From the NCBI GenBank assembly GCA_000695745.1, contig ASHK01000102.1, positions 1-9,623 of the forward strand: a DNA stretch of 9,623 nucleotides, read 5' to 3'. Of the stretch, positions 1 through 6,207 are shown piece by piece (within the stretch, counting starts at the first letter, position 1; each line of letters begins with the position of its first letter). Below the pieces are notes generated by a model that was not told the origin of the DNA, searched no databases, and was given only the letters and a program-made list of their open reading frames with translations. Source of the DNA: Vibrio madracius. Its GTDB lineage: Bacteria; Pseudomonadota; Gammaproteobacteria; Enterobacterales; Vibrionaceae. The translations under genes and the position numbers were made by a program.

Positions 1-1
1 T

Positions 2-267
2 AATGAAACTTCCGTTTGGAAGCTGTATTGACCTATGCAAATGAAACATTGGCAGATGGTAGTGCTTGGGGACGTCCAGATGATTCAACATCGTTCTATA
101 CAGCAACGTTAGCGCCTGTCTTTACGGTTAATGCAGACTACTTTGGTCGCCCTCAGATTAAACCATATGTTAGTTATATGACGTCAAGTTGGGACGGATA
201 TTCCTGGTCAAATACTTCTAAAGGGAACGAAACTCGATTCGGTATCGAAGCTGAAATCTGGTTCTAA
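2..267 (+). CDS. lamB: Maltoporin LamB, C-terminal fragment (cut by window start, apparent frameshift near 26)
   Basis: This is the last part of an outer-membrane maltodextrin channel, a trimeric 18-strand beta-barrel. The visible protein contains FGRPQIKPYVSYM, which resembles the maltoporin strand motif 'F..RP.(I/L)R.(Y/F)..Y', and it ends in RFGIEAEIWF, with the terminal aromatic residue expected of a barrel recognised by the BAM machinery. The reading frame that ends at 267 has two stop codons at positions 1-6. A neighbouring frame reads NETSVWKL from position 2 and would join the main frame if one base were missing near 26. The gene is therefore either frameshifted here or affected by a sequence error. 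The malM gene directly downstream supports the maltose-operon assignment. Family assignment is good; the frame break is an inference from a very short stretch. Confidence 0.8.
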
Positions 268-307
268 TCAACCTAGTTGAATTTACTAGATGCAGTCTTA
301 ACGTAAC

Positions 308-335
308 AAGGCAGTCTAAGGACTGCCTTATTTTC
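308..335 (+). terminator. Rho-independent terminator between lamB and malM
   Basis: A perfect 9-bp stem, AAGGCAGTC (308-316) with GACTGCCTT (321-329), closes a TAAG loop and is followed by ATTTTC. It lies between the lamB stop (267) and the malM start (353). It may fully end lamB transcription or only attenuate read-through into malM, which would give more porin than periplasmic accessory protein. Confidence 0.85.
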
Positions 336-352
336 TCAAATGGTGGAATATT

Positions 353-1234
353 ATGAACAAAAATATTTTGGCGCTAGTACTTGGACTCAGTGTGGTCGGT
401 TGTGCGAGTAACTCTGGTGTTGAACCCACCATTACCGATACTCAAATGAAAGCAGAAGATGTTTGCTGTATTAGTAAAAAAGATTTTGCTTGGATAGAGT
501 TAGACAAGACTGAGGATGTGAGTTTCGTTATCGACGAAACGTCGCCAGTATGGGACTTTAAAACGGGTAAGAGCTTTTTTAACGCGTTTGAGTTTTCTCC
601 TCGTTCTGGCAAAGTGAAAGTGACCTTGAGCAGTAAAATGCTTAAAAAACAAGTGTTAGCACCAACGGTGCAACTTCTTGATAAAGAGTACAATGTGATA
701 AGAACGATCACATTGGATGAATTTAATATTCGTTATTCAGACATGTTCGATGCGAACCGCTACGTAACCAGCTTTGAAGTCGACGCACAATCTCTGCCTT
801 ATATGGTCGTCTACACTAAGCATTCTGATGTTGGGCAGCTAATCACGGTGCCGCACCCAGCTAAAGTGAGAGCAGAAGAGAGTGGTGAGCCACTACCTAT
901 CGTCACTGATCCTAAATTCAAACATAGTTATACTGGTGAGTTGAGCTTAGAAATAGAAACGCTGTCGTTAGGTTCTCGTAAGGTTGATTCTTCGCCAACG
1001 AAACAAGCAGCAACTGCGACGGCTGCTACTGTGGCGACTACGAGTGTAACGAGCAAAAAAGTGGCTCCAGCAACGATCCAACCTGAGACCACAAGCTATT
1101 ATCATAGTGCGATCCAAAAAGCGGTCGCGGAAGATAATATTCCCAAAGCACTGAGTTTGTTAGATGAAGCTAAAGCACTCAATGTTGAAGGTGCACAGGA
1201 AGTGTTTGTTAAGGCTATCAATAGTCGTAAGTAA
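353..1234 (+). CDS. malM: Maltose operon periplasmic protein MalM (lipoprotein form)
   Basis: The 293-residue protein matches MalM, the last gene of the lamB-malM unit in enteric bacteria and vibrios. MalM is a periplasmic protein of poorly defined role in maltodextrin use. Residues 1-16 form a signal peptide ending in a lipobox (VVGC, Cys17), so it should be lipidated. The folded domain runs from about residue 35 to 210 and includes the segments DFAWIELDKTEDVSFVID and SPVWDFKTGKSFFNAFEF. An Ala/Thr/Ser-rich linker follows at about 214-245, then a helical tail (about 248-293). The ATG at 353 is chosen because GGTGG lies 7-11 bases upstream and the signal peptide begins there. The position after lamB and a terminator fits malM. 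No defect is seen in this frame. Confidence 0.88.
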   Translation: MNKNILALVLGLSVVGCASNSGVEPTITDTQMKAEDVCCISKKDFAWIELDKTEDVSFVIDETSPVWDFKTGKSFFNAFEFSPRSGKVKVTLSSKMLKKQVLAPTVQLLDKEYNVIRTITLDEFNIRYSDMFDANRYVTSFEVDAQSLPYMVVYTKHSDVGQLITVPHPAKVRAEESGEPLPIVTDPKFKHSYTGELSLEIETLSLGSRKVDSSPTKQAATATAATVATTSVTSKKVAPATIQPETTSYYHSAIQKAVAEDNIPKALSLLDEAKALNVEGAQEVFVKAINSRK

Positions 1235-1248
1235 CCAAGTTTACCCCA

Positions 1249-1292
1249 CCTCGAATGATTGTGCTGGTCATGATTCACATAGTCATTCGAGG
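1249..1292 (+). terminator. Long inverted repeat after malM, probable terminator
   Basis: CCTCGAATGA (1249-1258) and TCATTCGAGG (1283-1292) are perfect 10-bp inverted repeats, with a further TGTG/CACA pairing inside. The hairpin starts 15 bases after the malM stop. The sequence that follows (ATCTTTGCCC) has only a short T run, so termination may be weak. An mRNA-stabilising hairpin is the alternative. Confidence 0.55.
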
Positions 1293-1397
1293 ATCTTTGC
1301 CCAAATAAAATACCTGCCATGGTTTATTTCCTGCTAACTAAGTTGTAAAAGCGTGTAATAGATCGCCAATATCACTTAATTTATCTCCCTTCCTGCC

Positions 1398-1421
1398 GTT
1401 ACTATATAGAGTAACCGTTAC
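1398..1421 (+). promoter_or_regulatory. Inverted repeat plus direct repeat upstream of the Sel1 gene (possible operator)
   Basis: GTTACT (1398-1403), ATATAG, AGTAAC (1410-1415) form a perfect spaced palindrome. CCGTTAC also occurs twice, at 1396-1402 and 1415-1421. The element lies 19-42 bases before the ATG at 1440 and overlaps an AT-rich -10-like TATATA. A repressor site overlapping the promoter is possible. I cannot name the regulator. Confidence 0.3.
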
Positions 1422-1439
1422 CCTAAAAGCTATTAATCA

Positions 1440-2594
1440 ATGTCGACACTTTCTATTGCAATAGGTGCCACTAGCCTTTCGCTGATCTTGGCGTTCATCT
1501 GGATGTTTTCGCTATCTTTACGAAGAAAAAGGATGGAGCAAGAACGCCTTGAGCGTGAAGCAGCTTATCGACGCGCAATGGAAAAGGCACGTCAACAAGA
1601 GAGACAAGAACGTGTCTACAAAGCGGAAACCGGCCATGTTCCGACCATTTTGTATTTAGCCAAAGAAGCGGAACGTAATAATGTAAAAGAAGCGTTGTAC
1701 TGGTATCACAAGGGGGCGCAACTGGACAACGTTACGGCTATGTACGGTATTGTACGTCTTAGTGATAAAAAGCGAGAAGACCTTGTGTTGCGAGAGCAAG
1801 CCAATTATTGGCGTTTATGCATTGCCGGTTCAGAAGGGGATTCGCATGCTAAATTTGAAGCAGCTAAAGCGCTAATTTATGGACGTGGTACTGAGCGCAA
1901 TATTCCTAAGGGCGTTTCAACAATTCAAGAAGTAGCCGAAGAGGGACACTTAGACGCTATTTTGTTTATGGGAGATTGGAGTATTTCTCCAGATAATCCG
2001 ACCCCGTCTCCCAAACAATCGACTCAGTGGTTCGAAAAAGCGGCTGAAAAGCAAAGTGAGGAAGGCATGACCAAACTGGGTCTGAACTACCTCAATGGTG
2101 TCGGTATTGAACAAAATACAGATAGAGCGTGCTACTGGTTAGAGCGTGCAGCAGAAAAAGGGAACATCGAAGCGATGTATTACGCTGGTGAGGCGTGGCG
2201 CGATATCAAACCGAACGGTGCGTCTATTGCCTATATCTGGTTGTTTATGTCAGCGTATCTAGGGTACGAGGCAGCGAAGTCAGCAAGAGATTCGGTGGGC
2301 TCTACGCTCGGCGTTGACTCTGTGGTAGGTCTTCAGTCGCTAGCCAAGCCGGTGCTTAAAAAACTCCAGTTTGGTCCCATGGTTAAGCATTCACTCATCA
2401 AAGCCCTAAATAAGCTTTATAAAAGGGAGCTGCCACTGTTCGCGATAGAGGATGCCGAAAAGCAAAATGCAGAAAAGCCGGATGCCAATACGACTGCGAC
2501 ACCCTCGCCAAAAGCCAATCGTGAGGAAGAATTGTCTGTTTCTGAATCCGATTATAACTATGCCAATTATCACACTTCGTATTCCAACCAATAA
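1440..2594 (+). CDS. Membrane-anchored Sel1-repeat (TPR-like) protein
   Basis: This 384-residue protein starts with one transmembrane helix (about residues 5-25, within IGATSLSLILAFIWMF). A basic stop-transfer stretch (RRKR) and a charged, Glu/Arg-rich helix (about 30-62) follow. At least three Sel1-type helical repeats then appear: around 82-108 (EALYWYHKGAQLDN), 137-180 (AAKALIYGRGTERN to LDAILFMGDW) and 193-250 (STQWFEKAAEKQ, LGLNYLNGVGIEQN, ACYWLERAAEKGN). The C-terminal 50 or so residues are charged and low in complexity. Sel1 repeats mediate protein-protein contacts, so this is likely a scaffold or adaptor, not an enzyme. The partner is not visible. The ATG at 1440 lacks a clear Shine-Dalgarno sequence but begins the membrane anchor. 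It has malM upstream and the KdgM-type gene downstream, with over 200 bases on each side, so it is probably monocistronic. Confidence 0.82.
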   Translation: MSTLSIAIGATSLSLILAFIWMFSLSLRRKRMEQERLEREAAYRRAMEKARQQERQERVYKAETGHVPTILYLAKEAERNNVKEALYWYHKGAQLDNVTAMYGIVRLSDKKREDLVLREQANYWRLCIAGSEGDSHAKFEAAKALIYGRGTERNIPKGVSTIQEVAEEGHLDAILFMGDWSISPDNPTPSPKQSTQWFEKAAEKQSEEGMTKLGLNYLNGVGIEQNTDRACYWLERAAEKGNIEAMYYAGEAWRDIKPNGASIAYIWLFMSAYLGYEAAKSARDSVGSTLGVDSVVGLQSLAKPVLKKLQFGPMVKHSLIKALNKLYKRELPLFAIEDAEKQNAEKPDANTTATPSPKANREEELSVSESDYNYANYHTSYSNQ

Positions 2595-2634
2595 TCATAT
2601 TTGCGAAACAAACCTATTGCATATCGAAATATAT

Positions 2635-2670
2635 GTATCATATATGATTCTTTGAAATCACATATGATAC
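2635..2670. repeat. 36-bp near-perfect palindrome between the Sel1 and KdgM-type genes
   Basis: The arms GTATCATATATGATT (2635-2649) and AATCACATATGATAC (2656-2670) pair at 14 of 15 positions around a six-base CTTTGA loop. It begins 41 bases after the Sel1 gene stop and lies 240 bases before the KdgM-type start. There is no T run directly after it, so it is not a classical terminator. It could be an operator for a dimeric regulator of the porin gene or a 3'-end hairpin of the Sel1 transcript. Confidence 0.6.
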
Positions 2671-2738
2671 GCGTATTCCTATTTGTTATTGTTTTGCGAA
2701 CAGATTGTTCCTAAATGTAGTTTCTGGTTCAATTTTGA

Positions 2739-2754
2739 TGTGATAGTCATCACT
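2739..2754 (+). promoter_or_regulatory. CRP (cAMP receptor protein)-like binding site
   Basis: TGTGA-TAGTCA-TCACT matches the CRP consensus TGTGA-N6-TCACA at 9 of 10 core positions. It lies upstream of a porin gene for sugar-derived oligomers, which fits control by catabolite repression. It sits just upstream of the putative -35 box at 2767. Confidence 0.6.
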
Positions 2755-2766
2755 TCAACTATGACT

Positions 2767-2794
2767 TTGACATTTCTCTGACAAAAATGATACT
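2767..2794 (+). promoter_or_regulatory. Putative sigma-70 promoter of the KdgM-type gene
   Basis: A consensus -35 box TTGACA (2767-2772) is followed after 16 bases by GATACT (2789-2794), a 4/6 match to the -10 consensus. The CRP-like site lies immediately upstream. A start near 2801 would give a leader of about 110 nt before the ATG at 2910. Confidence 0.5.
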
Positions 2795-2909
2795 CAACAA
2801 AATATCCTGAGCTCAGTTTTAGTGTGGCGTCTAAGGATGCTTGGCAGTGGCCTTGATGTTCGCACGTTAAATTCATGCCTTTTGGCAACCTGTTCTATAC
2901 GGAGCTTTC

Positions 2910-3629
2910 ATGAAAACTTTTAAAATGACTCTAGCAGCGGCACTTGTTGCTGCAGTAGCCCTTCCTGCAAGCGCAAACTACGTTGACGTTCGTGGCGCAT
3001 ACAAAACAGAAGCGAAAACATACGAAACTCGTGTGCGTGCTGGTTTTGACTTTGCACAAGATTGGCAAATCCACCTTGAAGGTACTCAAGCTCAAGGTGA
3101 CAAACTGTTTAGCAACTCTGATAAGAGCGTTGCAGCTTTTGAAACAGAGCTAAACTACAACTGGGCTATCAACGATAACTTCACGTTAACTCCAGGTTTT
3201 GTATACTGGAACGGTTCGGACCACATGGAATACCGTCCTTACCTAAAAGCAACGTATGCTGAAGGCAACTTCTATACTGCAGCTCGTTACCGTTACCAAG
3301 CGGCGTCTAGCAGCACGACTCCAGGCGTTCAAACTAACGACACGAACCAAGTTGACCTATGGGTTGGTTATAACCTAAACAACTTCGCACTTGAGTATAA
3401 CCCTGCATACATCAACCAAAAAGATGGCGGTGCTTACACAGGCAACGGTACTGATAAAGCAGATACTAAGTGGGAACACACATTCCAAGTTAAATACACT
3501 GGCTTTGAATCATGGGCTCCATACGTAGATTATCAAATTCTAGATAAGACTTACGGTGCTATGAACAACGGTGCGTTTGAAACTAAAACAGAAAACCGTA
3601 TCCGTGCGGGTGTAACGTTTAACTTCTAA
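2910..3629 (+). CDS. KdgM-family outer-membrane porin for acidic oligosaccharides
   Basis: This 239-residue protein resembles the oligogalacturonate-specific porin family (KdgM), small monomeric barrels of about 12 strands that admit oligomers of uronic acids such as pectin or alginate breakdown products. Residues 1-22 are a signal peptide ending ALPASA. The mature part alternates polar and aromatic residues in short strands (YVDVRGAYKT, TRVRAGFDFA, FTLTPGFVYW, NQVDLWVGYNL). The last strand, RIRAGVTFNF, ends in phenylalanine, the usual barrel-insertion signal. GGAG (2901-2904) lies five bases before the ATG. The upstream CRP-like site and TTGACA promoter suggest carbon-source control. No pectin or alginate degradation genes are in the window, so the true substrate is uncertain. 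Confidence 0.8.
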   Translation: MKTFKMTLAAALVAAVALPASANYVDVRGAYKTEAKTYETRVRAGFDFAQDWQIHLEGTQAQGDKLFSNSDKSVAAFETELNYNWAINDNFTLTPGFVYWNGSDHMEYRPYLKATYAEGNFYTAARYRYQAASSSTTPGVQTNDTNQVDLWVGYNLNNFALEYNPAYINQKDGGAYTGNGTDKADTKWEHTFQVKYTGFESWAPYVDYQILDKTYGAMNNGAFETKTENRIRAGVTFNF

Positions 3630-3644
3630 TCGTTACCGACTATT

Positions 3645-3661
3645 TTGTCGCTAAGCGACAA
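3645..3661. repeat. Short perfect inverted repeat after the KdgM-type gene
   Basis: TTGTCGC, TAA, GCGACAA forms a 7-bp perfect stem with a 3-nt loop, 16 bases past the stop codon. No T run follows. It may protect the 3' end of the porin mRNA or act as a pause site ahead of the true terminator at 3745. Confidence 0.5.
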
Positions 3662-3744
3662 GTTGAGCGGAAAAGGCAACACACGGTGCTAACTCCGAGT
3701 AGCTAAACAAATGGTCAGTTGAACGACCCTGTGGTTGGTTGAAA

Positions 3745-3780
3745 ATACCCTCAAGCATTTCATGTTTGGGGGTATGTTTT
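3745..3780. terminator. Bidirectional terminator between convergent genes
   Basis: A 14-bp stem runs from ATACCCTCAAGCAT (3745-3758) to ATGTTTGGGGGTAT (3762-3775), with a few G-U pairs and a TTC loop. GTTTT follows on the plus strand. The preceding GAAAA becomes TTTTC on the minus strand, so the same hairpin can stop the KdgM-type transcript and the convergent minus-strand transcript from 4392. Confidence 0.8.
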
Positions 3781-3915
3781 ATGTTGGTTCACTGGCTTAT
3801 TGATGTTGATGACTTTGCTTTTTCTGATTCAGTTGCTCTTTTTCAAAAAGAGATCCCACTGGAATGGATAAAGTGGACTCAGATACAGAGTAGTAACTTT
3901 GAGCCACTCCATAAA

Positions 3916-4392
3916 CTAGATTTTCAGATGCAGCGCTCGGAATTCTTTAATGTCAGTTTGGGTTTCACCCCATTCATCTGTCAATTGCGTGCTACAAGCA
4001 GCGTCATCAAGGCAGTACATAACCCCTTGTAAGATCTCTAAATATCGCTCCTCTAGTTTTGGGTTAGCGGGTTCATTCCCATTACTAACCATGTCAACTA
4101 GGTGGCGATAGTAAGCAAGCGCAGTTTTGAACATTGACATGTCCGCATTGGTAAACGCTTGGTTATTGAATCTGGCAACAGACGCGAATACGCATTTAAG
4201 ATCTTCACCGCATGCGTCCATTTTTCTTTGTAATTCCAGCGTTCCTAGCTTTTGTACTTCGGCGTCATAGGCGTATATCGTTTGCCATGAGAGTTCTCCA
4301 GCTGGAAGACTTGTGTTAAGTGCTGTATGACCCAAAGCAAAGGTTGGAATGGTTATAGCTGTCGCGATAATTGCGATAGTTTTAAACTTCAT
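3916..4392 (-). CDS. Small secreted or periplasmic protein of unknown function
   Basis: I do not recognise the family. The start is set at 4392, not at the in-frame ATG at 4425, because AAGGAAAG lies 4 bases upstream of 4392 and the protein then begins with a classical signal peptide (MKFKTIAIIATAITIPTFALG, cleavage near residue 21). The mature part has about 137 residues and is probably mostly helical. It has four cysteines in two close pairs (DACGEDLKC and MYCLDDAAC), which could form disulfides in the periplasm. It is transcribed towards the bidirectional terminator at 3745-3780 and has no close operon partner. Nothing in the sequence shows an enzyme motif. The gene looks intact, and the exported location is well supported. 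Confidence 0.75.
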   Translation of the reverse strand: MKFKTIAIIATAITIPTFALGHTALNTSLPAGELSWQTIYAYDAEVQKLGTLELQRKMDACGEDLKCVFASVARFNNQAFTNADMSMFKTALAYYRHLVDMVSNGNEPANPKLEERYLEILQGVMYCLDDAACSTQLTDEWGETQTDIKEFRALHLKI

Positions 4393-4504
4393 ATTTCTTT
4401 CCTTTTCATTGATGTCTCTGTACAAATGCGCGGGAAGGTAACGTTAAAAGAGTAATTAAAGTAATAATATAATATCTTTGTTTTAGGAATTAGGACATTT
4501 GAAG

Positions 4505-4530
4505 CCAAAAAGGCCGCACTAGGCAGCCTT
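4505..4530 (-). terminator. Rho-independent terminator of the Lcl_C-like lipoprotein gene
   Basis: Read on the minus strand, AAGGCTGC and GCGGCCTT form an 8-bp stem (one T-G pair) around CTAGT, followed by a T run. It lies 14 bases after the TAA at 4544-4546 that closes the frame-corrected gene. This supports 4544, not 4657, as the original gene end. Confidence 0.75.
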
Positions 4531-4543
4531 ATTTCTTTGTTAG

Positions 4544-5448
4544 TTAACTTGTAGCGCCCTCAGACACACAAGAGACGTAGTAAGGTGTATCAGGGTAGGC
4601 CGCGTCTGGCATTTGATAGATTGAATGCATATACACCTCCGCATACCCTTCGCCACTCAATGCGACATATTGAAGATCTGTCGGCCAGCCTCTGTAGAGC
4701 GACATAGTTTTGTCTGAGATATCGCCTGTTCTTCAACTTGAGTGCCATACGCATCAAATTTAAGTTCGTCGAATGTAGGGAGTCTCCAATCAGAGAAACC
4801 GTTTAGTTTTTTGTCTCTGAAAAGCTTACATACGTCATCAAATTTGTCCTGAACGAATGCATAGTAGTCACCTTCCACATCATCACGAATCAATTCCTGA
4901 GTGTGGACGTATTCGGATAGGTCACTCTTCATTAGTGTTTTTATAAATGCCACTGAGGGAGGGCTAGTGTAGTATTTACCCGATTTAGCTTGGTATACAT
5001 CGATATACTCACCTGACAGGTCATACACTGGAACTGAAACAGTTTTCGACTCTACGCCGTCAAAGCTCGCAGAGATATCGAACCCATCTTTAATCTCTGC
5101 TTTGATGACATTCTGATGAATTCGATAATCGCCAGCATCATGATTGGAGATTTGCCACTCGGCTTCTTTGCTTATGTCTTTTTGAGTGTCATCGTCATAG
5201 CTTCCCATCGCTTTTAGGGGAGTTTTGATTCGCCACAGAAGATATTTTGGTGCATCGAAGGCAACATTAAACAACTTGCCCTCACCTCCAACGCTACCAG
5301 TATCATTACTGTCATTACCGCCAGTGCCGGGAGAGACACTTGAACCTGTATCAGTTGAAGTTGAGTCTTGGAATGCGCCTTCTGAGTTACATCCGGTTAG
5401 TATTGCCAATGGCAATAACATGATTAATTTATTCATTATTTTATTCAT
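4544..5448 (-). pseudogene. Lipoprotein with Lcl_C (DUF1566)-like domain, split by a one-base frameshift
   Basis: The uninterrupted frame runs from 5448 to a stop at 4657 (263 residues). Residues 1-19 are a lipoprotein signal with lipobox LTGC (Cys20), followed by a Ser/Thr/Gly/Asp-rich linker (21-57). Near residues 216-230, NGFSDWRLPTFDELK is the hallmark of the Lcl_C/DUF1566 family found in surface proteins. After QVEE (237-240) the frame turns into unlikely sequence and stops. Restoring one A near 4729 gives TGDISDKTMSLYRGWPTD and a natural ending with YYVSCVSE, the usual close of this domain, terminating at 4544 just before a hairpin terminator. The intact protein would be about 301 residues. 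Either the 5448 or the 5436 ATG could be the start, because a 12-bp tandem repeat duplicates the start region. The role is unknown; surface attachment or recognition is a guess from the family. Confidence 0.75.
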
Positions 5449-5458
5449 TATTTTATTC
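5428..5458 (-). repeat. 12-bp tandem repeat across the start codon of the lipoprotein gene
   Basis: On the minus strand ATAATGAATAAA occurs twice in a row (5451-5440 and 5439-5428), preceded by a partial copy (GAATAAA, 5458-5452). Each full copy holds an ATG, so the protein begins MNKIMNK. Being 12 bp, gain or loss of a unit keeps the frame but changes spacing upstream of the start. No clear Shine-Dalgarno sequence is visible upstream. Confidence 0.7.
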
Positions 5459-6207
5459 TTTTTATTTAAATGACTGAAAATATGGGGAGGAATTTAGCAG
5501 CTTAAAAAACAAAATAAATAGTTATTTTGCGTTAGGAATGCAAAAGGTCGGAAAAACTCGGTCTTTTTTCGGTCAAAAAATCAGCGCTATCGCCCACCAC
5601 TAAAGGCTGGTGCATATACGTTAATAGTGAGCTTGGTCGCTTGTAAGAAATTAGCTTCAAGCCCTAATTGAAAATTCTTACAAGGTCATAATTTTCTAAT
5701 ATGTAGGACAAACTTCGCGTGGTATCGATGCCTTTTACGAAGTGGATTCTGTCGTCGGTCTTTAGGGTTAATCGGTCTTTGCTCTTTCTTCCTTTGTGTT
5801 AATTGTTATTTTTTATCGTCGTAACAAAAATTTTTCACTGAACTTTTTTGTGTGTTTTTAATTGCATGTTTTTTCACATTATTCATTGTTTTATGCTTTA
5901 GATGGCGAAGAGTTAACCAATAATTTATCACTGGTTGATAGTATTCATTAATGGTGGTCATTCAGTGAGAAAGTGTGCCGGAGGTGAAATAAAATCCATA
6001 TGTATCAATATCATGCATTTTATTGTAATTTAACGTTTCTTCAGTCGATCGCTAAACGACATAGCCAAAATTAACCATAAAATTACAGCGTGTTAGATGG
6101 ATTATTTTCGTTGTAGAGTCTAAGAAACGTGCCATTTTGAACACTATGCAATTGTAAATGCAAAGTGATAGTATCCGAGCACTATTAACCTAAGCTCAAC
6201 AAAAATA
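5449..6207. other. 759-bp stretch without a convincing gene, upstream of ompA
   Basis: No reading frame here has a believable start, Shine-Dalgarno sequence and protein. It must hold the divergent promoters of the lipoprotein gene (leftward) and ompA (rightward). It is AT-rich, with poly-T/poly-A tracts at about 5805-5880, and contains one strong inverted repeat at 5640-5684. A long ompA leader or a small RNA gene is possible, but neither is shown by the sequence alone. Confidence 0.5.
5640..5684. repeat. 45-bp stem-loop-forming inverted repeat upstream of ompA
   Basis: CTTGTAAGAA (5640-5649) and TTCTTACAAG (5675-5684) are perfect inverted repeats. Inside them, ATTAG (5650-5654) and CTAAT (5664-5668) pair as well, giving two stacked helices with an asymmetric internal loop. 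No T run follows on either strand. It may be part of a structured leader, a small RNA or a protein-binding site. Confidence 0.55.

Noticed and set aside
442..711. Minus-strand reading frame inside malM
   Set aside because: It lies wholly within the malM coding sequence, with no Shine-Dalgarno sequence and an unlikely product.
1102..1320. Minus-strand reading frame across the malM end
   Set aside because: It overlaps the malM C-terminus and the post-malM hairpin. It is a shadow frame.
2398..2655. Three overlapping frames at the end of the Sel1 gene
   Set aside because: All are out-of-frame readings of the low-complexity Sel1 C-terminus or run into the palindrome.
3739..4032. Plus-strand reading frame of about 97 codons with GGGGG ahead of an internal ATG at 3781
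   Set aside because: The G run belongs to the bidirectional terminator stem, and the second half is antisense to the well-supported secreted protein gene. The product resembles nothing.
5225..5473. Plus-strand frame opposite the lipoprotein start
   Set aside because: It is antisense to the Ser/Thr/Gly linker of the lipoprotein. The Pro/Ser-rich product is an artefact of that composition.
5484..5490. GGGGAGG, a strong Shine-Dalgarno-like sequence on the plus strand
   Set aside because: No start codon follows at a usable distance; the next bases are AATTTAGCAGC.
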